Of a stretch of DNA of 64,000 bases, positions 10,328 to 21,958 are shown in pieces; position 1 is the first letter of the stretch; the number at the start of each line of letters is the position of its first letter. The DNA is taken from positions 3,596,001-3,660,000 of the forward strand of contig JAGPXD010000002.1 in the NCBI GenBank assembly GCA_020746995.1, written 5' to 3'. The notes under the pieces are model-generated. The model did no database searches and was not told the DNA's origin. It saw only the letters and a list, made by a program, of their open reading frames with translations. Both the position numbers and the translations under genes were made by a program. Source of the stretch: Plectosphaerella cucumerina (Eukaryota > Ascomycota > Sordariomycetes > Glomerellales > Plectosphaerellaceae).

Positions 10328-12842
10328 TCACGTCGACAAGTCTTCCATTCGTTCCACTTTCAGTGCAGAGATGTGATCGGGCTTAAAGGCTTCCAGAAGA
10401 GGAGGAACATCTGCCCGGTGAAGTAGTAGTCGTGGTCGAAACTCGTAGGTGGGATGCTGTTCTGTCGCGCCGCTTGTAAGTCTGTTTCGCGTCAGCTCTC
10501 TCTGTGAATCGCTGAGGTCAGGGGTGTGAGAATTGCTCACGCAATCGATGGTCCTTGATGTATTTCGACAACCGTTCCATTGACAAGATCTTATCTTCCG
10601 GCAAGATCGCAATCTTCTTGGAAGTCTTGGGGTCTCTCCAGTTGATCTCGGCTATGGATTTGCCGTTGCTGGCGTGGCGGAAGTAGGATAGCAAGAGTTG
10701 GCTTCCCTTCTGCACGTCGATCATCAGGCTCATCAGCGGGAAGGCTTTCTAGACAACAGAGGATCAGCTTCAGGTAGACGGCTTTCCAAATTTTGAAGAG
10801 TGTATACCTGCAGCCCGCGGTTGCGGGCAAACTGGGCTTGCTGCTTGGCCAGCTTGCTGTACGAATGGAGGAGAATGTAGGTAACCAGGAAATGGATGTA
10901 CCAGAATCTAGGGTCGTGCTCTCGGGCAAGTCTCTCCAACCGATCAAGCAGACTCGTTTTTAATGATTCAAGGATGTCCACGAGGATCGCAGACATCTGA
11001 TAGTCGATGAAGGGCGCTGCGGTGAGCGGGGCAACACCCTCACAGGAACATTGCAGACCGAGCATCTGGTCTTCAGAGAATACCCAGCCGCCTTCCATGG
11101 TTCTACAAGCAGCCCAGAGACGAAGGGCATCTCGTAGAATGTTTCGATACTTGTCTGACTGAGACGCAGACTTGAAGAGTGTCAGTCCTTGGTCTGAACA
11201 GAGAGGCTGAACTGCCATTACTCACCAATTCAACTGAGGGACGCTTGACTTCACAAGTAGCCGCTAGGAAGAAAGCGAAATCGAGCTCGTTTCTCTCCCC
11301 TTTTACCAGATAATGACTCATGTAATTGAGATAGTTTGCATCGAGGAACTCCTCAACATGTTTTCTGGCGTCAGGTCCCAGAGCGTACGGATGCGCGTAG
11401 AGCTTTGCATGTTCTGAGTCTGGCGGGACCAACGAGACGGCCTTGATCTGGTCGAATGGTAGCACTGATAGGGCTATTGCACCTGGACCTTGTGAGAGAT
11501 GTATCGTGATCCATGGTCCCATTCTCGAGCGGACAGCATCCAACGCGGGACTTAGATAGATGTCTTCCCGAGCCAGTTGTCGGTAAGGCTTCCTGCTCGA
11601 TGGATCTGTTGTGGTTCGGAAGAGGACGATGCTTCTCAAGCTCTCGTTGATGCATTTAAGTCCAGTTTGCGGATTCTTCACCCCGTCGCACCTGACGCAG
11701 ACGCCCCCCGGAAAGATCTTCTTGCACTGCCGGTTACTCGCGTCAGTCCTTGTCGTCTGAGAGATGATTTGGTATCCCTTGGAGCTAGCGCTTACCTTTT
11801 TCTGGTGCTTCGAGCACTGCAGACAAACAAGGTTTACGTTGGGATCGTCATGCTTGGATTGTGTCCCGGCAACAGCGATGGTCTCTTCATGCTGGTTCCT
11901 CTCTGGGCTCACCGAGACTCGAGGCCCCTCCTGACTCGCGGGCAATGGTGTTGTGCCAGAGATGGTCGGGGGAACATCATGGTAGATCGGCACGTGGCGC
12001 AATGCTTCGAAGTCGTCCACATCCGGTTGCACCACAGCGTGTCGTATGTGTGGTACCTCTAGGCTCTGGCCCGCTCCAGTGCCAAAGATGGTGTACTCGA
12101 AAGGCTGGGGGGATGCCGTCTCAAAACTTGGCGTGTACGAGCCTCCAAGTTGCTGTGGGGTCCGAGCTGGCGATCCTTGAGAGCTTTGCAGGGGCGTATA
12201 TTGCACCAGGTGGCTCGTACTACTGTTTGAAGATGGCGGCCCGGCATTGTATGACGACTGCAGGCTCTGATACCGGCTTTGTGACGGGCCAGTGGCGTTC
12301 CACGGATCAGTCTGTCCGTTCACAAGGTAGGATACGTGTTTCCAAACAAACTCTTCGACAGGCTGCGTGGCGGGATACTGCAATGGGTATGCTCCTTGTT
12401 GGCTGAAGGAGGAAACCGATTCGATAGACTCGGCGCCGAAGGAGGCTGACCCGCTGCGGGCCCAAGGACCTTGAGCTGATGCCCACTCCACACCTGGGTG
12501 ATTCTGAATCGAGGTGATGTGATCACTGGACGATGGCGTCGTCTCAACTTTCGGAAAGCGGTGTGCTGTGGCTTCGGCATATCGCATCAGCCGAGAAAAC
12601 GGCACGTCTATGGCCAGAGCCGTCCGCTCTAGGGTGGCCAGCTCACCGAGTGTCCAGCCTGGGTCCAAACCTGACTGGGGGGGTGCGGGAAACCCCGAAA
12701 GATGAGGCTCTATGGACGAGCCTTCGGCGAACTGGAGAACATGAGAAATGGGAACGCCAAGGATGGCTGCGGACTCCCGTACCAGCTGCAGCCGAGTCAT
12801 GTCTGAGTTACTGGGTGCGCCTTGATTTTCCATAGCCGGCAT
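10328..12842 (-). CDS. Putative transcription factor with variant Cys6 cluster
   Basis: Predicted 750-residue protein. Minus-strand exons are 12842-11796, 11726-11226, 11170-10808, 10748-10541 and 10461-10328; every junction preserves frame. The first 330 residues are Ser/Gln/Pro-rich and low complexity. A cysteine cluster follows at Cys340, 343, 350, 359, 362 and 374, i.e. C-x2-C-x6-C-x8-C-x2-C-x11-C, assembled across the first intron (the third Cys is the first codon of exon 2). This resembles the Zn(II)2Cys6 fold, but the cluster sits mid-protein and the last spacing is long. The rest (about 375-750) is helical and looks like the poorly conserved effector region of fungal regulators. Without splicing the cluster is broken, which supports the first intron. 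Function and targets are unknown. It diverges from the kinase-like gene across a 0.9-kb promoter region. Confidence 0.72.
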
Positions 12843-13782
12843 GGGTCAAGATGACGCGTCGGTGTCGTGGGGAACGAGCCTTAACGGGCGCCCAGATCGC
12901 GAAGTCAGGCTCTCGGAAGGGAGGGAAGGGAGGGGTGGTCGCGCGACGGGCACAGTGTACCGTGCCAGCGTAGTACTTTCAATGCCTGTCTGGTTTCGGA
13001 CGGGAAGGCCCGGATAAAGAGGTGGGACAAGGTGCATTGATATCTGTCGTAATGAACTCGTGATCGTTGTCAAACTGCCCGACACTGCGGTGGCCGGTCA
13101 GGCTGCGGTGATTTTCGATGATGTGGAGGGATGAAGGGAGGGGAAAGGCTCCGAGGACATTGACCGGTGAGGAGGTCAGAGGATGATGAGGGAACATCGG
13201 TCAGGCAGCGGCCACTCATAAAACAATGGCTTGTCCCCGCGCCAATGCCGACTGGCTGCAGGGGTCCTCGAGTCCATCCAATCCGCAGGGGAGGGCGGTG
13301 AGTGGCATGCCGAGTACTCGCATCACACAGCCTGATCTTCTGTCAGGGCAGACGTGCTGCGGGCGGTGGTTGGACGCGTGGGTGTGAGACCGCGAATGAC
13401 AAGGATGCGAGTAGCCTGCCCGACTTTATGGTCCCGATCGTCCTCGTCTCCGACTATTTGGCAATGTCTGACAGAGATGCTGAGAGACACATTCCCCTGT
13501 CTTGATGCCCTGGCGACTGGTCGGGCCGCTTAATAGCACTTTGAAGAACAGAAAAGGGGCTGCTCTGGAGTTTTTGGGGTTTAAAAGTAATGACAGTCGT
13601 CGCTGCCTAAACCGCCTCATAAAGGACCTTCGATCTAATACTATCACTGCCTCCTCAAGTCTTTCCTGTCATCCAATAGTTCCAACTGTGGCACCCAGAG
13701 AGACGCAGCCTCACCTTTCTTCCTACCGCCCCAGACTCCAAGTTCATGCAGCCCCTGACTGGCTGCATCAGGCTCTGGTGTC
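12843..13782. other. Divergent promoter region
   Basis: A 940-bp stretch between the start codons of the Cys6-cluster protein (-) and the kinase-like protein (+). No coding motif, RNA gene or strong repeat is seen. It presumably holds both promoters. Confidence 0.5.
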
Positions 13783-15615
13783 ATGTCGACAACTCCGTCG
13801 GCAAACTCCGATGGTCCCCGTGGGCTCAGCATCGCAGACAGCTTCCGGCCACACTACGTCTTCCCATGTGCTGGCTATACTGGCATACCCGACAAGCTTT
13901 GGCGGTATGCCACTGCCAGCCATGGAATACATACATACGATAAGCCTGATACCATCATCGAGGATGTCAGTGGCCACAGCTGGGTTGTCGAGAATCTCAG
14001 ATTTGGCACGACATGGGCCGCCACACCGACTTTCATTAAGGATCTGCCACCATCGCAGGCTCATGTCATCATCCCAGACCAGAGCGAGTGGTCAGAAGAC
14101 TGTTTGAAGATCTTGGATGCTCCCGACAGCGTTCATATCCACGGTTCTCGCTCCACAACACTCAAAGTTGCTGCCCATCTGAGGGTAGGCCTCGCACACT
14201 GGTCGGCCAACCTCGAGGGTTTCGAGCAGAAATACGTTGACTTGCCGCTGGGATCGGCCATCTTCCTCCGCGAGATGAAGGCGGACCCGCTCAGCCTCGA
14301 GTTTGAGATTTCTCCCAATACCTCTGACGCCACGTCTGGCAGGTTCCTGACGGCAACGGAACTTGCAGGCATGTGGGAGCGAAGGAAATCAGAGATGCCG
14401 ACCTTGGTGCCGTACAAGAGCCTCAAACTCATCAGATACCTCGAATCGGATGTCATGCTCGTCTCTCTCGAGAGGGAAGATGGACCGCCGGAGCTCTTGG
14501 CTTTCAAGGCTCGACGCAAGCCGCATACCGTTTATCACGAGCTCAAGATTCTGCTGCAGCTTCCGAGCCTCGACACCATCATCCCCCCTCCGAAATACCT
14601 GGTCACCATCCCATCAGGCTCTAACGAGCCCCTTGTCTGCGGCTTCCTCACAACATTCATTGAAGGGGGTTCCCTGAACGTCAGGCTCCCCGAGCTCCGG
14701 CGCTCCGGCCTTTTGACAGGGGCACGTCAGTTGCAGCTCGCGTTGGACGTCACTTCAACGCTCATTCAAATCTCTCAGTCATCCGCGAGCTTCTATTCGG
14801 ATCTGCGGCTCGATCAAATCATGCTCTCCAAGGATGAGTCCGGCAACGAACGAGCCGTTTTCCTTGACTTTGAGCAGAGTCGCAACTTGTACAACTGGAC
14901 CGCTCCGGAGATGTACTTGATGGAGTGGCTGGCGGAGATGGGCAGTCCGCTCTACTTCCGGTCTGACGGCCTCTCGCAGGAGGTATCAGACAAGTACGAG
15001 AAGATCCTCAACCGTGTGCTAGACGCAAGGGGTCATACACTCACGGCCCAGCCTCGGCGCTACGACAACCCCGCTTTGGGATGGTACTGGCCGTGGCTGA
15101 CGAGCAGCGCGGACGAGCGGGAGTCTGCCATGGTTTACATGCTTGGTAAGATGCTCTGGTGCATCTTCGAAGGGCGGGGGGATGCGGATATTGTCCTAGG
15201 TCGCTCTTCGCCAGAAGAGGCAGCCCAAAGGTTCCCGGACTTTGTCAGGACGCACCCCCAGATGCGCAAGTTGATCACACGCTGCACTGCTGGCGCCAGA
15301 GAGTGGATCGACGGCCCAATCAAGATATTTCGAAGAGATGGGAAGGTGTTCCCGCTGGGCAAGACCGGGCGGGGTGGCGAGCAGGAGGCATCTGCTGAGG
15401 AGACGGTCGAGGCCATCAGAGGCTTCTGGAGGGGTGAGATGGATAAGGCTGAGAAGTTTGCGGAGGCGAGGATGCGGTGGGATGCAGGCAAGCCGAAGGA
15501 GGGAGACAGGGAGATGCTGCACTATCTCGACCGGCCCAGGCTGCGTGACGTCCTTGCCGAGCTGGAGGCATTTGGTTCTCGGGGCAAAAGGGAGTGGCCA
15601 TGTCTCTTGGTGTGA
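13783..15615 (+). CDS. Degenerate protein-kinase-like fungal protein
   Basis: An uninterrupted 610-residue reading frame. Residues of about 225-530 look like a divergent protein kinase fold. A VAIK-like lysine (LLAFKARRK, Lys242) and a plausible helix-C glutamate (HTVYHELKIL) are present. The catalytic loop reads FYSDLRLDQIML, with the Asp at 340, but lacks the usual His-Arg before it and has Gln where Asn is expected. The DFG motif is DFE (362-364), followed by WTAPEMY, an APE-like motif. So some catalytic residues survive, while the Asn and the DFG Gly do not. The N-terminal 220 residues have no recognised domain. Families of such kinase-like proteins occur in many filamentous ascomycetes, generally uncharacterised. 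It could be a pseudokinase or a highly diverged active kinase. The ATG at 13783 is the first in frame. Confidence 0.75.
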   Translation: MSTTPSANSDGPRGLSIADSFRPHYVFPCAGYTGIPDKLWRYATASHGIHTYDKPDTIIEDVSGHSWVVENLRFGTTWAATPTFIKDLPPSQAHVIIPDQSEWSEDCLKILDAPDSVHIHGSRSTTLKVAAHLRVGLAHWSANLEGFEQKYVDLPLGSAIFLREMKADPLSLEFEISPNTSDATSGRFLTATELAGMWERRKSEMPTLVPYKSLKLIRYLESDVMLVSLEREDGPPELLAFKARRKPHTVYHELKILLQLPSLDTIIPPPKYLVTIPSGSNEPLVCGFLTTFIEGGSLNVRLPELRRSGLLTGARQLQLALDVTSTLIQISQSSASFYSDLRLDQIMLSKDESGNERAVFLDFEQSRNLYNWTAPEMYLMEWLAEMGSPLYFRSDGLSQEVSDKYEKILNRVLDARGHTLTAQPRRYDNPALGWYWPWLTSSADERESAMVYMLGKMLWCIFEGRGDADIVLGRSSPEEAAQRFPDFVRTHPQMRKLITRCTAGAREWIDGPIKIFRRDGKVFPLGKTGRGGEQEASAEETVEAIRGFWRGEMDKAEKFAEARMRWDAGKPKEGDREMLHYLDRPRLRDVLAELEAFGSRGKREWPCLLV

Positions 15616-16351
15616 GGGTAAGGTGCTCGGTAAACCGAAGAGGTCTAGTTTTCTCCCACTCACGGTCGTAATCTCGGCGTTGTTGCCTCAAAATAGGAAA
15701 GTCACCAAATTGTTTCATCATCTGAAGGTGGATGACGGTGCTCCGGGTTGAAGGAGGTTGGGTAGCACAACAGGACACCGGTGTGCACCCCACGAGGCCA
15801 TGGATAGGACCACGGAGCCAGGTGATCATCGGAGAAGGACTCCATTGGGGGGACGGACGAGATGGAGGGAGAGTACAGTGCGTGCTAAACGGCCTTGACC
15901 GGCAGACGAGGTGATGGCCGTGCTAGGAAGACGTGCATGAAGGGGGGGAGCAAACTCGACGGACGCGACTCAGCGCAGGAGAGCCCACACCACCAGCCTG
16001 GGCATCTCAAGAGCGGCAGATATCGGTGACGAGAGGAGAGAATGCGGCTCTGCTCGAGGAGGCTCTTCGAGAGACTCAGAAGAGAGCTGCTGGTCGAGAG
16101 CCCTATCCTTTTACATTCCTGCTACTTATATCACAACTGACACGGGATCAGATGATAAAATGCAGACACACCTCTCACCCTGTCACAGCCCATCTCCCAT
16201 CCAATTCCCTTCATCCCGGAACCTGCACTTCTTACACCCAGACCACGACTTTCTAGTTCTGCCCCCCTTCATCCTTCCCGTGTCGAGACCACCACTCGGC
16301 CCTCTCCCGTATACACCGGTGTGGCGCAACCGAGCATCCCTGACCGTGACC
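15616..16351. other. Intergenic region upstream of the TauD-family gene
   Basis: A 736-bp stretch between two plus-strand genes. The last 200 bases before the start at 16352 are C/T-rich, as in fungal 5' leaders. No gene, RNA or repeat of note. Confidence 0.5.
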
Positions 16352-17955
16352 ATGACCGACTTTGACCCCAACGTCGACTACTACGCCCCCAGTCTGGAGG
16401 CCCGGTTCAATATCCGGCGCCACCGATCGTTTGAGGACCTCGGCGCCTCTCAGGGGCAGCAGACACCCCTGCCGACGGCCGACATCCAGTGGACTCCCGA
16501 CAAGTTCAAGTTCCGTGAGCGCGCGTCTCAGCTCCTCGCAGCCGACGCCCGCCGCCCGGCACGATTGCCGAAGAGCTGGCCCGCGCGTCTGGACCACCCG
16601 CTCGCTTGGCACGGCGATGACCTGTCACCCGACACATACACCTACACCCTGAGCGTGGAAGAGCGCGGGGAACTGCATGCGGCCCTGGGGCGATTTAAAG
16701 GTGCGGGCGGACCCCCCTTGCTTCTTCCCCCTTTTTGCCCCCTTTGCCCCCTTTGCTCCTGTAGCTTGCCCCCCTTTTCGACCTGCACCATGCGGCCCCC
16801 AAGCTAACGACGCAACGCCGACAGCTCTCAATGCCGACTTGAAGGACATTGACAAGGCTTCGTTCCCTCTGCAGGGTCTGGGGAGGACTCTTGAGACCTT
16901 GCGTAGTCGCGTATTGGACGGCCATGGCTTCGTCGTCATTCGCGGGCATGATCCCGGCAGCTACTCGAGGGAGGATAACGCCATCATTCACATGGGCGTG
17001 TCGATCTGGTTCGGAGACCGATTTGGTCGCCAGGCTCAAGATGGACAGCTGATGGGTAGGTGTCTCTCTTTGGAATTTATGTCAAGGATTGACTGACATT
17101 CAGTAGGCCATGTCGCCGACGTCAAGCTCGAAGGCGTCGCCGACGAGATGCGAAGGCCATTGTACACCAGCCTCTCTCAGGTATGTTCATGTTCATTGTC
17201 AGTCCATGGCATCTTCGCCTGTCTAACACCTCCAGCCCTACCACACCGATCTTCTCTGCGGGATCTTGGCCATGTGCTTCCTTGGCGTTGCCGAGGAGGG
17301 CGGTCAGGTCCTGCTCTCGTCTGCTTGGACCGTCTACAACGAGATCGCAGCCAAAAGGCCAGACGTCATCGACGTGCTTTCACGCCCAGACTGGGTGCAC
17401 GATACGTCGGTTTTTCTCCAGATGTCAACCCTGGGACCATGCTGACACGCGTCGTGATGCAGTTTCGGCCGCCGCCCTGCCTTCCACGAACGCGCCCTTC
17501 TACACCGCTGGGGCGACAAAATCGCCCTCATCTTCTCACGCCGCACCCTCACAGGATCCGAGGCTACGCCACGCTCTCCATCTATCCCCGGCATGACGGC
17601 CGCCCAGGCCGAGGCTCTTGATATGGTGCATTTCACCGCCGATGCGCACCGTGTCGCCATTACCCCGCGCCCCGGCGACATGTTCTTCGTCAACAACCTC
17701 GCCGTGTTGCACAGTCGCACTGCGTTCCGCAACAGCGCGCGCAACAGACGCTATGCTCTGAGGTTGTGGCTCGACGACGCCGCGAGGGGCTGGGGTGTGC
17801 CGCCGGGATTGAAGCTCGCTTGGGAGAGGGTGTTCGGGGAGATGCCCGAGGTGGATGATTTTGTGGACGTGGATCCGTATGCGCCGAGGGGACGGTCTGA
17901 CTCGCCCGATGGATCGCCTCCACGTCCTCCTGTACGCTCAACTTCGTGCGGTTGA
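16352..17955 (+). CDS. TauD/TfdA-family 2-oxoglutarate dioxygenase
   Basis: Predicted 438-residue Fe(II)/2-oxoglutarate oxygenase (PF02668). Exons are 16352-16700, 16825-17055, 17107-17180, 17236-17405 and 17463-17955. The spliced protein has GFVVIRGHDP, the family's N-terminal beta-strand, then His221-Thr-Asp223 (PYHTD) right at the start of exon 4 as the metal-binding pair. A distal His358 lies in NLAVLHSRTAF, and the Arg-rich RRYALRLWLDD closes the site. This is the full facial triad plus an Arg for 2-oxoglutarate. Fungal members act on small acids, amines or secondary metabolites; the substrate here is unknown. Intron 1 is C-rich. The intron 2 acceptor is a tandem CAGTAG, so one extra residue is possible. 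The nearby NmrA-like gene is same-strand but 1.1 kb away. Confidence 0.88.
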
Positions 17956-19106
17956 GAGTTTCAGGTATTTAGGAGCGTCATGAGGAGGCTCGGCATCTCA
18001 GAATTCAACGGTATATAGCTTGCGCAGGTAGCTAGCCTGTTGCTTGCGCCATCGCGGTATATGGCGGAGTGAGGAAGCTAGCCGGTCAGGGTCAGGGGTC
18101 TCGGAGTCGCCCCCGAGACACCAGGATCAGGTCAGGGTCAAGGGTGGAGGGAGGGGAAGTTGGAAGCTTTGGTTCTGGGTCACGATTCCTCGCTTTCGGT
18201 ATTTCTTAGTTGCCAACATAGGTATCGCAGATTGTCTGAACCTTCACTGATCTTACGCACTTGTCCATCGTCCATGCAGCCATCAAACCGGTGGGCGTGT
18301 TTGTCACCATCTAGTACTCACTTGCAGATACGGTAGTTAGAGCTGTGCCCATATCTTGCTCGTCTTGTTTGACGGCAACGCTGCGTGTCGTAGACCTGCA
18401 GCAGCCGGGACAGAGGCACTGCGCCACACTGCCACACCAGCAGACATATACGTCAGAGGTGTTCCGAAGATGGAAACATTTCAACCCATATGACCGTGAA
18501 GGTGAATATTGCAGATGTTCGGGCACGAAAGCCGATGGAGTTCCTTTGCAGCAATAGCTTGAGAGGTTCCGTGGCTCATAGATGGGATGTACCAGCCCAG
18601 GGGTGGATCAGGATCCCGCCATAGACGTCGCTGAAGATTTCATGCACCATAAGCAAGCGGCGTCTTCGAGTTCTCGACGGGGCCAATTTGATCCCGGAGC
18701 GCGCGGCAACATGCTCGGAGACTCGGAGTTTTAGCTGTCCCTCCCCGACATGAGCGGTGGTGCTACGGATCAGACTGGCGGATGCATTTTGCTTCCGCCG
18801 ACCCCTCCAACCCCTCCAACCCCGCGTTCCAGCAAGACACCGCCCAAAGTCCGCTCCAAGTCCGCCCCGAATAGACTCGGCGATGGGTAATCAGGGGCTG
18901 AAGAGGAGATGGGCTCATCTGGCCCAAGATTTGCGAGATACATCAGAGATGACTGAGGACCGAGGCGAATATAAGAGGGTGGGCCAGGCCAGCATTAAAA
19001 GCTCGAATATCCTATCCAACCTCTTCAGCTTCATCTCATCTGTTCCTCTACAGGTGCCTTGTCCACATTTACATACCCGATTATTTACCCCGATCACCCA
19101 TTCATC
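17956..19106. other. Intergenic region with local direct and inverted repeats
   Basis: A 1.15-kb stretch. A small hairpin-capable repeat, GTCTCGG (18098-18104) and CCGAGAC (18113-18119), sits among GGTCAGGGTCA direct repeats around 18084-18142. The final 150 bases are probably the 5' leader of the NmrA-like gene. No gene is supported. Confidence 0.5.
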
Positions 19107-20158
19107 ATGTCCGTCATCGCTGTTGCAGGAGGAACTGGCAATCTGGGCCACGCCGTCGTCGATGCCCTCAACGCCACCGGGAAGTTCACCGTCTTCATCC
19201 TCGGCCGTCAGGTAAGTCAATGATTCTCGTCAACACAAGTCGCCGCATACCTAACTAGATCATTCTCTAGTCCACCCCTGAGAAGGAGAAGGAACTCGGC
19301 GCCAAGATCCTGGCTGTCAACTACGACGATGTGCCCAGCATCGCTGAACTCCTCGAGAAGAACAACGTCGACACCGTCATCTCCACCGTCACCTCAATCC
19401 AGACGGTAGCCCCTGAGCTTGCCCTTGTCGCTGCCGCCGACAAGTCATCGACTACAAAGCGGTTCATTCCTAGCATCTGGGGTATCCCTTACAACGAGAG
19501 GTAAGTGGTCTGAGAAAGCCAGGTAGTCAGCGCATCTGAACCCCTCTCACACCCCCACAGTATCGCAGCTGTCTTCCCACCCGCCAACAACAAGCTCGAG
19601 ACGATCAAGGCTCTCGAAGCCACTTCGCTCGACTACACGAGCGTTTACAACGGCTACTTCCTCGACTACTTCGTAGTCCCCAAGGTCAAGTCGTACCTCT
19701 CGCCACTGTCCGTTGTCGTCGACGTCGCCCATGACTTTGCCGCCATCCCCGCCTCTGGTGACGTCCCCGTTGTCTTCTCGCACACCTGGGACATTGCCAA
19801 GTTCGTCGCTGCCTACGTTCAGAAGACTACGTGGCAGAAGGAGGTCTACATCATCGGCGACAAGGTAACCTGGAAGGAGTTTGTCGCTCTGGCTGAAGAC
19901 GCTAGGGGCAAAAAGTTCACTGTCGTCTACGACTCGCCAGAGAAGCTCGGCAAGGGCGAGATCACCGAGCTGCCGTCCCACACGCAGGTCTACCCCTTCT
20001 TCCCGAAGCCAATGCTACAGGGACTTTTCTCCGCTTTCGGTCTCTTGTTCGAGCAGGGCATCTTTGACCTCAAGCCTGCCCACACCCTGAACCAGGAGTT
20101 CCCTGAGATCAAGGCACGCACTGTCAAGGAGGCTCTTGACGCGGCTTGGAAGGAGTAG
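19107..20158 (+). CDS. NmrA-like / isoflavone-reductase-like NAD(P)-binding protein
   Basis: Predicted 310-residue protein of the atypical short-chain dehydrogenase family. Exons are 19107-19211, 19271-19500 and 19561-20158. It opens with SVIAVAGGTGNLGHAVVDAL, a complete Rossmann GxxGxxG nucleotide-binding motif within the first 15 residues, then FIPSIWGIPYNE and a helical C-terminal half, as in NmrA/isoflavone reductase-like proteins. These either reduce small aromatic or secondary metabolites with NADPH or act as redox sensors controlling transcription factors. The sequence does not settle which. The conserved reductase Lys is not evident, which slightly favours a sensor or a divergent reductase. 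It is probably cytosolic: no signal peptide or membrane segment is seen. Confidence 0.87.
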
Positions 20159-20549
20159 AAGGTTTCTTGATTTCTCTACAGACATACTTTGGGAGATGCA
20201 ATACTATCTTCGCTAAGAAATGTTCGCATTCCCGCGCGGTTGTTTTGTACAGCAAACAACACATGCTGGCTTCAGTTTATGTGTGCCAGCACTAGATGGC
20301 GCATTCAGTTGCCCCAATGACAAATGAGACCACGAGATTGAATGAGAACAGTCTAAGTACAACAGTCAACTATTCAAAAAGCAGTTGGGTATCATGGTTC
20401 TATAAATGTTCTCGTCGTCGATGACACAAGCTTGTCACCATGACCTGATCGTCTATAACACAAGCTAATCATCTTGACCTCCCCATTAGAGTCGCAGTCG
20501 CATCGCCTCATCAGGCTCGGACAGGCCTTCATCCGGAAGACTGTGCCCT
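20159..20549. other. Convergent intergenic region
   Basis: A 391-bp stretch between convergent 3' ends. An AT-richer part around 20160-20420 with AAACAACA-type tracts is consistent with 3' processing signals. Two similar pieces, TGACACAAGCTTGTCACCATGACC (about 20420-20445) and AACACAAGCTAATCATCTTGACC (about 20458-20480), form a weak direct repeat. Nothing else was found. Confidence 0.45.
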
Positions 20550-21958
20550 CTAAAGACCCCCATAGTAGGTACGGGACCTCCCCGCTGGCCCAGGCCTCGA
20601 GGGCCGGGGCTCTCTCCACGGCCCGGAAGGCCTCCGCGGAGCTTCTTCATACAATGGAGGTGAAACCAGGCCCTCATATGGAGGTGGCAGCTCCACCACA
20701 TTCTGGCTGTTGCTGTTGCCCCTCTCAGCTGTTTCCCTGTATTCTCTGTGTAGCTGCGACTCAGGTCGCGCCACCGGGGATGGACGAATTGGTGGTGATG
20801 TCCCCAGGACCGCCTGGGACGGGAGAATGGTCGGCGATGCCCTCGGGATATGCGGGCCATCACTGCGTGTACGCGACGTCGGCAAAGAAGGTGGCAAGCT
20901 TGAGCGATGGCCACCCAAGCCGCTAAGATCAATGTCCTCGGTCTCCTTCTGCAACTTGCGCTTGAAATGTCGGCGCCATATGCAGCAGTAAACAGCCAGA
21001 AGTCCAAGAGCCCCCATTGTCCCGAACACAGTCGCGAAAATCTTGGTCTTTGTAGATATTCTTTCCTCGGGCGAGTTGACCGGTGGTGAACTTGCGCTGG
21101 CTTCAGTGATCGGTGGTAATTGCAAGGTGGCGGTGGTGGTTGTCGATGTTCCTGTTGAGATTGTCGCTGTAGTGGAAAGGGTAGAAGGCGAAGCTTGCCG
21201 AGTGAAGGGCAGTGCGGGTTCGCTGACAATGGTGTCGAGTCTACCACAGGTTTCTCTGGGTAATGTCTCCCATGTCGTGAATTGTACGAAGACGCACTGC
21301 GAAGAAGGGCCGTCAGACAGTGTCTCCGTTACGTTGCAAGGCAGAATCCACTTACATAGTTCACGACACTCTCGGGGGCCAGACCCTCGAGTTCAAGGTC
21401 GTCAAAGATACTGTACTCGCTGACCCGGACTGCCAAAACCGCCTTCGTCCCGTCCAGGTCGGATGTGTTGAACTTTCGAGGGGCCGAGCTGTCAGACTCC
21501 CCAAGTATTCGGACGTGGTCTGGTATCTCGAGCGGCGAAGAGGACCACAGACCCTCACTGACGGATCGAACTTGTCGTGAGAGTCCACTGCCCCAGGTGT
21601 ATGCTTCCTCGCCCTCATCAAACGGGGCGTCTTCGTAACGTCCCCACCAGTAGTTCACTTCCCAGACGCCGATATCTTCGCTATCGACGCCCCGACTTCG
21701 TTCGGACGTGGGAAGACCAAGGCCGAGGCAAACGTCGCCCGCATCAGGGGAGAGGGATATGAGCTCGCGATTGCCGCTGTTGAATGTCTCGGAACAGGGG
21801 AAGGTGTTGATAAAGCCGTCTTTGCGGAGGACTCTGTCATCTGCATCGCTACCGCGGGACATCCATGTTGGCGGTGGGTACGTCAATTCAACCTCGTAGG
21901 CTGCTTCGCCTGTGAATGAAGTGGCCAGGAGGACCAGAAGAGTTTGTCGGTTGAGCAT
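20550..21958 (-). CDS. Single-pass membrane protein with cytoplasmic PY motifs
   Basis: Predicted 449-residue type I membrane protein. Minus-strand exons are 21958-21356 and 21296-20550. The N-terminus (MLNRQTLLVLLATSFTGEA) is a clear signal peptide. The extracellular part (about 20-290) is unrecognised, with one region rich in aromatic and acidic residues and a Ser/Thr-rich stalk (TLSTTATISTGTSTTTTATL). A single membrane helix (KIFATVFGTMGALGLLAVYCC) is followed by Cys and basic residues, giving the expected inside-positive orientation. The proline-rich tail carries two PPxY motifs, LPPPYEG and SPPLYEE, docking sites for WW domains of Rsp5/Nedd4 ubiquitin ligases and their adaptors. Layout resembles fungal wall-sensor or receptor-like proteins, but no known ectodomain was identified. 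Confidence 0.75.

Noticed and set aside
16352..20158. A secondary-metabolite cluster formed by the TauD dioxygenase and NmrA-like gene
   Set aside because: No backbone enzyme such as a PKS, NRPS or terpene cyclase occurs in the window, and spacing is ordinary.
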